Assembly (NCBI GenBank): GCA_038093975.1
Contig: JBBPTG010000226.1
Coordinates: forward strand, 1-39,183
DNA length: 39,183 bases
Direction of reading: 5' to 3'
From: Chalciporus piperatus
Taxonomy: Eukaryota; Basidiomycota; Agaricomycetes; Boletales; Boletaceae
Shown here: positions 22,022 to 30,540 of the stretch, in pieces
Layout of the letters: every line of letters starts with the position of its first letter
Numbering within the stretch: position 1 is the stretch's first letter
The notes under the pieces: generated by a model
Database searches by the model: none
What the model was told of the DNA's origin: nothing
The model's input: the letters and a program-made list of their open reading frames with translations, nothing else
Position numbers and translations under genes: made by a program

Positions 22022-22557
22022 TGTCAAAATATAGTCCAATCCGTGCCTATCCGCTCCTTTCCGCTTCCGGATAGCCCCTATCTGTTTCCGGATACTTCCG
22101 GATGCATTCCGTGTTTAATCCGACGTTTCCGATGTCCGGAACGCATGGAAACATCTCCGGATTTGTTGGAATGGATCCCTTTTACATTTGTATGTTCTCC
22201 TATATGTCATTCACTTGTCTATTCCCTTTCGTGACATCTCTGTTCACCATTCACCCTTTCCATTCTTATCCATGTCAAGTCCTTGACATTCCTTGATCCT
22301 TTTTCACCCGGAATCGGTCATTCCGGACCGGAATCACGTCAGATCGTTCCGAGCACATCTCCACCCATTTACTTAAACTCCTCGTCTCACTTCCAGAGCG
22401 CCTAAGTTGTTTCCGCCTCTCTGAGGCATCGGCTGAGGTGAGTATTTACTTTCTTGACTTAGTTCCTTTACTTATTTGAGTTGTACCTAGTTCGTTTAGG
22501 TGAATACAGTCGTTTCCGCCTCTCTTAGGCATCGGCTGAGTTCATTTAGTTTTCACA
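22022..22557 (+). repeat. Copia 5' LTR
   Basis: Starts TGTCAAAATATAG and ends TTTTCACA, about 536 bp, followed by GGTTATGAGCCCTGGC at 22558-22573, a likely primer-binding site. It contains a duplicated segment (GTTTCCGCCTCTC-AGGCATCGGCTGAG near 22408 and 22510) in its 3' part. Limits rest on TG...CA and on position only, as no second LTR is available for comparison. Confidence 0.6.
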
Positions 22558-25500
22558 GGTTATGAGCCCTGGCTAGCGCCCACTAGCAGCACACGGTCCT
22601 CTTGCCCAACGACTCCGAGTCCCTTGACTCTACCCACTTTCGCGCAATTTTCCCGCGCCCTTCCGGCCCGTTTCCGGACCGTTCTAGACATCCTCAGATC
22701 ACTCCGACATAGGAACCATCTCCTGTCACCTGTCGATCAAACTGTCTTGTCACCTGTCATCTGTCACCTGTCATAATCATGACATCGGATACTACCACCC
22801 GGACTTCCACAGTCCCTCGCTTGATGGGACCCAGAAACTTCACCATTTGGCGTCTTCGCATCACCGTCCTCCTCAGAAGCGAAAAGGTTCTAGGTGTTGT
22901 ACTAGGAACGGATCCGGATCCCTCGCTATCCGTAGTTTCCGGAACCTCTAGCACAGCCACTCCCGCAGTTGCTCCGTCCACTTCCGCATCCGGAAACACT
23001 CCTACTCCTGCTACGACCACCACCCCTTCTACCACTGGTCCAACGGCAGAGGAGATTCGGAAGTGGAGGGAACGAGATGAGAAAGCGCACGGAATCATCC
23101 AAACCCACCTGGATGACGTTATCCTGATGCAAACGGAGAACATCCTGACTGCTCAGGAACTCTGGGATAAACTCCTGGAGCTCTATGCAACTCCTAGCGT
23201 TTCCGACGCTTTCCATTCATTCCGCAGTCTCTTCTCCACTGCCTGGAACGGCACCTCTGCCATCTCTGAGCACGTCGCTTCCATCCGGACCATCCAACGC
23301 CAACTCCTCGGGATGCAATACACCATCGATCCACAACTCCTTGCCTTCACACTCCTCAACTCCCTTCCCAAAACTCCGGATTGGACCATGTTCACATCCT
23401 CCATCATCAACACCGTTGAGAAAGACAAACTCACGTTCGACACCATCGAACTTCGTGTTCTATCTGAGGAATCCCGTCTCAATCCGTCCGGAACTTCTGA
23501 TTCCGCCCTCAAAGCGTCCGGAAGAGTTCCTGGAAACTCCTCCGCCTGGTGTGAGCACCATCAGTCCAATGGACATGACTCGTCCAACTGCTTCGCTTAC
23601 AAGAAGTGGGTCGAGAGGCTTCGCGAAGGCGGAGGACCTGGACAGAAAGGAAAGGGAAAGGAAAGGGAAAAGGCTAATGCGACGGAAGAGCGTCCAGACC
23701 AAAGTTCCGGACCTCCGGAAAGTGCAAACGTAGCTAAGGAGAGTGTATCTGAGTCTCTAATCCAACGTGTTCACGCCTATCTGTCGTCTGAACCCAAGCT
23801 GGCTGACTTCTCACTCCTCATCGACTCCGGAGCAACATCCCACATGGTTCCGCACCGTTCCTGGTTCCGCACGTACCATCCACTCCATCCACCACGTCCC
23901 GTGTCATTCGGAGACAACTCCACCGTTTCCGCGATCGGAATTGGATCCGTTCCACTTCGCTCCACTGTCAAAGGGAAGACATTTGAGGTCATCCTAAGCA
24001 ATGTCCTTCTCATTCCAGACTTCCGGATTTCTCTCATCTCCGTCCATCGCCTGTCCAATGCTGGACTATCCACCCTCTTTCCTGCGAACTCCTCCATCTG
24101 CCACATCCGGAAGGGGCCTGTTCCCATCATCGTTGGAACACACAAGGAGGGTTTGTACCACGCGGAAGCCACTCCAATGCTCACTCCAAAGGCTGCGCAT
24201 GCCACTGTGGATATCAACCTCCTCCATCGACGCATGGGACACATCTCCATCCCACGGATTCAGCATATGATCAGGCATGGTCAACTCCAAGGGATTGACA
24301 CGCTTTCTGGAACTCCGGAATTCTGTGAGTCCTGCGTCCTTGGAAAGATGAAGAAGCTTCCGTTCGAGCTACTGGAAAGACCCCGAGCTACGCATGCACT
24401 CCAAGTGGTCCACACGGATGTCGGAGGTCCTATAACTCCACAGTCCAGGGAAGGATTCCGGTTCTGGCTCCTAATCGTCGACGACTTCTCCCGTTTCCCT
24501 TGGATCTACTTCCTGAAGAAGAAGAGCGATGTCCTAGCCACATACAACCAGTGGAAGGTAGACGTCAAGGCCTTCTTCAAGGCTGAGGTCGAACAGGAGG
24601 AGTTGTCTGAGGCGCATGTCCAGTTCCTTAGGAGCGATGGGGGTGGCGAGTACACCGGACAGGACTTCCGGAACCAACTCTGGAAAGATGGAACCCTTCA
24701 GGAAATGTCTGCTCCTTATACTCCAGAGCAAAACGGACTCGCGGAACGGATGAACCAAACTCTATCCTCGCTCGCCAATACCATGCTCGAGGAGTCCAAA
24801 CTTCCTAAATTCTTCTGGGCTGACGCTATGGCCACTGCTGCCTATGTTACATCCAGGAGTCCAACGTCCGCGCTCCAAGGAGCGAATCCCTACCAGATCC
24901 TTTTCAAACGGAAAGTCGATCCGACCCTCTTCCGTCCTTTTGGATGTTCTGCCTATGCTCACATTCCGAAGGATTTGCGTGGAGGAAAGTTCCGGAGCCA
25001 CAGACAGAAATGTATCATGCTTGGATATACCTATGGGCAACAGGCATACAAGCTCCTCGATATCGAACGCCATACCATCATCTCCAGTCGACATGTCACC
25101 TTCAATGAGTCCGGAACCATCTCTGAAGCGGACTCCGCACCTTGGAGAAATCTCCCTGCTGAGGGTCAGTGGGAGGGACTTGTTCCTCAGCGTCTCCATC
25201 AGCCGGAACCTGAGGAATCCGAGGAGGACAACATTCCTGTACCTCCAGCCCTTCCAGGACCAGTGGGAGATGATCTCATACCTCCAGATCATTCCGTTGA
25301 GGATCTCGTCGACCGCTTGGGTCAACTCCACATAGGTCCGGAACCTCCTGCTCCTGCTCCTGCCCCTCATCCTGCTCCCATTCCCGTTCCTATTCCTGTT
25401 CCTGCCCCTGCTGCTTCAGTTCGAAGTCCATCTCCGGAGCGACCTCCTGCACAAGTTGTAGCAGGAGTTCAAAGGAGCAATCGGAACCGTCAAACAGCAA

Positions 25501-25882
25501 ACCGGAATCGAGACTACCAGCGCACCCTTGATGAGGAAGCTGCACGCCGAGCTGAACGCCAGGATGTCCAACAGGAACAACTGGAACCCCCTGCGGAAGT
25601 ACTTTCCGAAAACGCGGAAGCTCCGGATCCAGATTTGGACATTCCAGGAGCATTCTACGCCTCTCAGGAAAGGCTCCGGGAGCATATCTTTGCAGGAGCC
25701 GCTGACGCAACCCAGGGAGAACACCTTCCTAACACTATCAAGGAAGCGTATGCAGGTCCTAATGCAGACCAGTGGAGATCCGCTGTCGAGGAGGAACTCC
25801 TCAGCTTAAACACCAACCATGTCTACGAAACCGTCCCCATTCCATCCGGAGTCAATCCGATCACTTCCAAGCCCGTGTTCAT
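22022..25882 (+). mobile_element. Ty1/Copia retrotransposon, 3' truncated
   Basis: A 5' LTR, leader, and a gag-protease-integrase frame are present. Reverse transcriptase, RNase H and the 3' LTR are missing because sequence beyond 25882 is another element. It interrupts the tnp2 remnant at about 22021. Confidence 0.85.
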
Positions 25883-25913
25883 CAGGGAAAACCTCCCCTG
25901 GATAATTGCATAG
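22779..25913 (+). pseudogene. Copia gag-pol polyprotein, truncated at the start of reverse transcriptase
   Basis: The frame opens at ATG 22779 and stays open to a chance stop at 25911-25913 inside the next element. Gag domain first (FTIWRLRITVLL); a zinc-knuckle-like CEHHQSNGHDSSNC near residue 256; protease LIDSGATSHMV near 346; pre-integrase HHCC region (LHRRMGHISIPRI, CESCVLGKMKK); integrase Asp in VHTDVGGPI (about 543), Asp in LRSDGGGEY (about 616) and Glu in NGLAERMNQT (about 650); then a Pro-rich linker. The last Copia residues, NPITSKPVFI, stand where the RT domain normally begins. Ser- and Pro-rich linkers are usual for the family. No stop or frameshift before the truncation, so damage came from a rearrangement, not slow decay. 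Confidence 0.9.
25883..25911 (+). repeat. Left 29-bp inverted repeat
   Basis: Identical over all 29 bases to the reverse complement of 28429-28457; identity stretches up to three bases further outwards (CAT) on each side. Confidence 0.95.
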
Positions 25914-26099
25914 AATTGTAGATAATCTCAGCTAATACTTGAAATTTTCGAAAAAACTTGAAATTTCATGAATTATCTGGAATTTGACCACCCCTGACTA
26001 TGTATTAGTTGATATTTTATGATAATTCATGATGATTATATAGATAATTTTACCCTTGTAGTAGAGTGTGCAGAAAGTGTACAGAAAAGTGTACTAAGT

Positions 26100-26995
26100 G
26101 TAGTCAAGATTGTATTAGGATTGAGTGTAGCTCAAGTGTATAAAAGAGTGGAGTGAAAGTGTAGTTAAAAGTGTGGGAAAGTGTACTGTGATTGAGTGTA
26201 GCTAAAGTGTACAAAAAAGCGTAGTGAAAGTGTAGGCAAGAGTGTGGGAAAGTGTAACTAGATTGAGTGTACTAAAGTGTTCAAAAAAGCGTAGTGAAAG
26301 TGTAGTTACAAGTGTGGGAAAGTGTATTTGATTGAGTGTAGCTAGAGTGTACAAAAAAGCGTAGTGAAAGTGTAGTTACAAGTGTGGGAAAGTGTAACTA
26401 GATTGAGTGTACTAAAGGGTACAAAAAAGCGTAGTGAAAGTGTTGTTACAAGTGTGGGAAAGTGTATTTGATTGAGTGTAGCTAAAGTGTACAAAAAAGT
26501 GTAGTGAAAGTGTAGTTACAAGTGTGGGAAAGTGTATTGTGATAGAGTGTAGCTAAAGTGTACATAAAAGTGTAGTCAAGAGTGAGGATAAATGAGTGTA
26601 GCTAAAGTGTGCAAAAAAGCGTACTAAAAGTGTAGTTAGCAATGTGGGAAAATGTACTGTGATTGAGTGTAGCTAAAGTGTACAAAAAAGCGTACTGAAA
26701 GTGTAGTCAAGAGTGTATTAGCATTGAGTGTGGCTGTGTACCAAAAAGCGTAGTGAAACTATAGTCAAATGAGTAGGACAGTGTAGCTAGATTGAGTGTA
26801 GCTAAAGTGTACAAAAAAGCGTACTAAAACTGTAGTCAAAAGTGTGGGAAAGAGTGTTGTGATTGAGTGTACCAAGTGTGTACAATAAAGTGTACAAAAA
26901 GCGTAGGACAAGTGTACTGGAAAGTGTAGTAATCAGTCTATTGAAAGTGTACAAAAAAGCGTACACAAGTGTACAAAAAGTGCAGTAGTTGTCTA
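26100..26995 (+). repeat. Minisatellite, period about 70 bp, about 12 units
   Basis: Each unit begins near GATTGAGTGTAGCTAAAGTG and includes GTACAAAAAAGCGTAGTGAA and AGTGTGGGAAAGTGTA. Unit starts fall near 26118, 26188, 26262, 26330, 26401, 26471, 26544, 26594, 26660, 26725, 26791 and 26863. The motif AGTGTA recurs every 10-12 bp within units, so the array has two nested scales. Confidence 0.9.
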
Positions 26996-27066
26996 GTGTA
27001 GGAAATCCTAATGAAATGTAGCCCCAATGTGCTAATGCTCGGACTTGACAAAAATCCGCGCGAGCA

Positions 27067-27078
27067 GGTCACGTGACC
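27067..27078. repeat. 12-bp perfect palindrome GGTCACGTGACC
   Basis: A perfect inverted repeat with an E-box core (CACGTG), lying between the two minisatellites. It could bind a bHLH factor, but this is a single short site with no other support. Confidence 0.5.
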
Positions 27079-27149
27079 GTGTTGAACTCGCCGTGTCACT
27101 GTCACTGTCAGCCTTTGCTCACATTCCTCTTTCCACACCATAAACACGA

Positions 27150-27960
27150 CTCGGAAATCACAGCCGGCGTGGCCTCAACAGCCCCGCCGGCCTCGACAGG
27201 TGAGTATTTGAGTATTCTTGCACCAACCTCGACACCCACTCACTTCGAACACGGCCGCGCGGGCTCTTTGCCTCACCACGTTCCATCACATCTCAACACA
27301 AGTCGGAAATCACAGCCGGCGCTGGCTCAACAGCCCCGCCGGCTTCGACAGGTGAGCATTTTTCACCAACCTCGACACCCGCTCACTTCGAACACAGCCG
27401 CGGGCTCTTTGCCCCACCACCACCTTCCACCACATCTCTACACAACTCGGCTCACCCTCGACCTCAAAAAAAACGGCCGGTGTGGGCTCAATAGCCTCGC
27501 CGGCCTCACTAGGTGAGTTCCCACTCACCCATCACCACATCCACTCACCTCGTCCACAACGGCTCAGGCCACCACCACCACCTTCAAACCCACCTCACCC
27601 TCATCTCGAACGAACGGCCGGCCGGTGTGGGCTCAATAGCCTCGCCGGCCTCACTAGGTGAGTTCCCACTCACCCATCACCACATCCACTCACCTCGTCC
27701 ACAACGGCTCAGGCCACCACCACCACCTTCAAACCCATCTCACCCTCATCTCGAACGAACGGCCGGCCGGCATGGGCTCAATAGCCCCGTTGGCATCACA
27801 AGGTGCGTTTTGCGCACCCACTAATTCACCCGCTCACTTCACCAAGCCGCTCGGGCTGTTCGCCCCACCACTACCACCTCCCACCATCTTCACCTTTCAC
27901 CCTCAACTTGTACAACATGGCAGATGTGGGCTCAACAGCCCCGCCGCCATCATGAGGTAA
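27150..27960 (+). repeat. GC-rich tandem repeat, six units of about 145-160 bp
   Basis: The core GGCTCAA(C/T)AGCC(C/T)CGCCGG recurs at about 27171, 27324, 27485, 27630, 27775 and 27929, followed each time by a sequence close to AGGTGAGT and then a C/A/T-rich spacer with ACTCACC. Units 3 and 4 are almost identical, showing recent amplification. Reading frames through the array change between units, so it is not obviously a repeated protein. Confidence 0.85.
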
Positions 27961-28083
27961 GTTTTCATCACTCACCAACCCAACTGCTCAACTCACTCTC
28001 GCTCATGCCTGCCACCACCTCCAGCTCACTCGTGTATGCCATCATCCCCTTATCTCACCATCACCACTGGTAGGTCCATCATC

Positions 28084-28084
<1 letters not shown>

Positions 28085-28117
<33 letters not shown>

Positions 28118-28120
28118 AGC
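28085..28120 (+). repeat. (CAT)n microsatellite
   Basis: About eleven CAT triplets in a row inside the non-autonomous element. Confidence 0.95.
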
Positions 28121-28428
28121 CCATCATAGCCCATCATTATTGTAGTGATAGATTAGTACATGAGATGTAGTAGATAATGCTGCCACTGGCAATATATATG
28201 ATTTATCTTTCTCTATCCTTGCTTTGTGTGAAGTTAAATTGAAAGAAGCAATGTATGGCAGTAGAATTACTCTAGTAATAGTCATGAATTATCAAGTATT
28301 TGAAGTAATTCTTGATAATTATCAGGATGATCAGAGGAGGCTAGGAATTAGTTCGTAATTCATGAAATTGCGAAAATTGAGCTATTATCATATTTTACCA
28401 AGTTTTACCTGAAAATACATGGGATTTG

Positions 28429-28457
28429 ATGCAATTATCCAGGGGAGGTTTTCCCTG
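28429..28457 (-). repeat. Right 29-bp inverted repeat
   Basis: Mate of 25883-25911, identical over 29 bases, ending GGTTTTCCCTG and followed by AT. Confidence 0.95.
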
Positions 28458-29159
28458 ATGCAGCGCGCCACGTCCCCTGTACCTTCCATCCAGTGGAACG
28501 GTATACTTGATCTCCCCGCCGTCGAGAACAACCTCGACTTCACTAGTGTCATCAGAAACCTCGAACGAGCTGTAGAGGTCTTCCCCGGCGTCACCAGCAT
28601 CATCAACGACCTCGAGCGAGAGAACGCTCGTGTCCAGGAAGACTACGCTCGTACTCAGGCGTTACACGCTGAGAGAGAAAGGGAGCTCATTGAGAAGTAC
28701 TCAGCGCCGATAATCCCAGAGCCTGACTACTCGGATCTCTACGTTGATTGGGTAGAACCTCCGGTAATTCTCTCCTATCCATACCATTTACCTTCAGAGG
28801 TTTACATTCACCCTCTCGGTACCCTTCGGTTACCTCATCATCCCGCCAATCTCCAGATCGGCACTCGTCGACTTCCGTCACTCCCTCCCATCGAGGCTAT
28901 TCGGGCACCGTTGCCACCCAACCCCCAGCAGATACTAGCCGACGCCTTCGGCGTTGAAGAGTTATATTACCGTGCCTCCTGATTAGTAGAATCAGATAGC
29001 GAAGAAGAAGAAGGACTAAGAGATACAAACGTACCAGGAGTACAACTGTACTATCCCGCGCCTCATTCCATCAGAAGAAGCATTCCACCACCGCCTTACC
29101 AAAGAGACGCCCCTGCTTCGTTATCAGGAGAAACCCTTGAAGGATCTCAGGAGATCTGA
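28458..29159 (+). pseudogene. Reading frame upstream of gag in the Gypsy element, interrupted by TGA
   Basis: An ATG at 28458, the first Gypsy base after the neighbouring element, opens a frame of 174 codons with a coiled-coil-like middle (INDLERENARVQEDYARTQA) and a Pro-rich tail. TGA at 28980-28982 stops it, but the same frame continues for 58 more codons (LVESDSEEEEGLRDTN, PPPPYQRD) to TGA at 29157. The stop reads TCC TGA TTA, so a CGA-to-TGA change is an easy explanation. Charge and position suggest a structural or accessory protein, but I know no family. Its true start may have been lost with the 5' end. Confidence 0.5.
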
Positions 29160-29206
29160 AATAAATAAAAATCTAGTTTTACCCCTTCCATTCTAGTGCT
29201 TCAAGA

Positions 29207-30403
29207 ATGTTGGTTCTCACCCCAGACTTAGCAGCTGCCTTAACAGGCATTCTCGGACATCGTGACGCGTCCATACGGGATCTTGGAACGCAGTTGAGAC
29301 TCACGTTAGAAACTATGACGGATCAGCTTACCAACGCTCAGAGGGTAAATCAAAATCTAAACAATAATATCTTGCAGCTTGAAGCGCAAGTGCAAGCTAT
29401 TCAAGCGCCTGGCGCAATACCAGCTCCTACAGTCGGACCTAGCGGACCTAAGTTATCCAAGATCGTCAAAGATCCAGGAGATTATGACGGATCCAGAGGA
29501 AGGAAGTTCGAAGAATGGTGGACAAGAGTTCGCGCATGGCTAGATGAAAACAACACCGTGTTAACCGGAATGACGGCGATCAGAGCTATCCTTAGTCGGA
29601 TGACAGGAGGAGACGCCGCTACTTTCTCACGAGCCATGACACACGACATCTTGGAAAATGGAACCACGTATACTTCCGCCGAATTCCATAAACGTATCAC
29701 CGATCAATTCCGCTCGGGTAACGAAGTGGAATATCACCGCAATCAGATCAAAAATCTGAAACAAGGCAAGATGTCTATGGAGAAATTCCTTACCACATTC
29801 CAGACTCATCGCCTTATGGACGATTGGGACGACGCGAGACACATCGAACTCCTAGAGCTAAACGCAGATCCAGAGATCACACATCGGATCTTAATGGAGA
29901 AAGGACGGCTCGACAAATATGACACATATGTCGAAGAGCTACGCCTCCTTGCAGGAAGGAAACAGCTTATCTCTATGATCAAGACAGGAACCGCAGGTGA
30001 TACCCCGCGATATAAATATACCAACACGGGCACACAACCAGGTCGTGGTGCCCCAATGGATATAGGCTCTGCCGAAATCGAAGAAGGCGAGATAGAAGAA
30101 GAAGAAGCACCATCTGTCGTAAAAGCAGCCACAAGCAATTTCAAAGAGAAGAAACAAGGAAATTGTTGGAACTGTGGGAAACCGGGGCATCCGAAACAGC
30201 AATGTCCGGTACCTAGTACCAAATGCAAGAACTGTGGTTGGTCACGAGGCGAACACAAACATGCTTGCAAACTTCAGAAGAGACAGGTGAGAGAACTGTC
30301 TACCAAATCTAGCGCTCTTGAAGGCCGTTCATTCGACGAAATGAAGGCTTACTTCTACGATATGAAAGACATCGAAATGAAGGGAAAAGGCAAAGCGGCC
30401 TGA
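29207..30403 (+). CDS. Gypsy Gag polyprotein, 398 aa, with CCHC zinc knuckle
   Basis: The N-terminal third is helical and Gln/Asn-rich (LGTQLRLTLETMTDQL, NLNNNILQLEAQVQAI). The retrotransposon gag core follows (FEEWWTRVRAWLDE, then FRSGNEVEYHRNQIKNLKQG and MSMEKFLTTFQTHRL). A classic knuckle CWNCGKPGHPKQQC lies near residues 319-332, followed at once by a second Cys/His cluster CKNCGWSRGEHKHAC of unusual spacing. Gag forms the particle and packages the RNA. The frame is intact. The end overlaps the upstream extension of the pol frame, with a possible slippery site at 30382. Confidence 0.9.
   Translation: MLVLTPDLAAALTGILGHRDASIRDLGTQLRLTLETMTDQLTNAQRVNQNLNNNILQLEAQVQAIQAPGAIPAPTVGPSGPKLSKIVKDPGDYDGSRGRKFEEWWTRVRAWLDENNTVLTGMTAIRAILSRMTGGDAATFSRAMTHDILENGTTYTSAEFHKRITDQFRSGNEVEYHRNQIKNLKQGKMSMEKFLTTFQTHRLMDDWDDARHIELLELNADPEITHRILMEKGRLDKYDTYVEELRLLAGRKQLISMIKTGTAGDTPRYKYTNTGTQPGRGAPMDIGSAEIEEGEIEEEEAPSVVKAATSNFKEKKQGNCWNCGKPGHPKQQCPVPSTKCKNCGWSRGEHKHACKLQKRQVRELSTKSSALEGRSFDEMKAYFYDMKDIEMKGKGKAA
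30382..30388 (+). promoter_or_regulatory. Candidate -1 frameshift site GGGAAAA at the end of gag
   Basis: In the gag frame the heptamer reads G GGA AAA, the X XXY YYZ form needed for -1 slippage. The pol frame is the -1 frame here and stays open from this point past the gag stop to 30537. I did not identify a clear downstream pseudoknot, so this is a prediction. Confidence 0.35.
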
Positions 30404-30540
30404 ATGATCTGGGCAAACGGACCGCAACTAACTCGTTAGGAAAATCTGTAAACTATTCACACAGTCAAACGGGGTCTCATGTTGATCATGAGCTTGGCCT
30501 GGACTCTAGTCAGGTGCTTAATTCCGTTTCCATAATCTGA

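Larger units (their letters stand above)
25883..28457. mobile_element. 2.6-kb non-autonomous element with perfect 29-bp inverted ends and two minisatellites
   Basis: The first 29 bp (CAGGGAAAACCTCCCC..., 25883-25911) equal the reverse complement of the last 29 (28429-28457). AT flanks both ends. Subterminal regions on both sides are AT-rich with repeated TGATAATT and AATTCATGA. No transposase-like frame is present. The interior holds a 70-bp AT/GT-rich minisatellite and a 150-bp GC-rich repeat. The left neighbour is Copia and the right neighbour Gypsy, so it does not sit in one simple target. CAGGG ends recall hAT elements, but an 8-bp duplication is not seen. Confidence 0.75.

Noticed and set aside
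26100..26995. CRISPR-like array
   Set aside because: Units are contiguous and vary gradually with no unique spacers, and the setting is fungal; this is a minisatellite.
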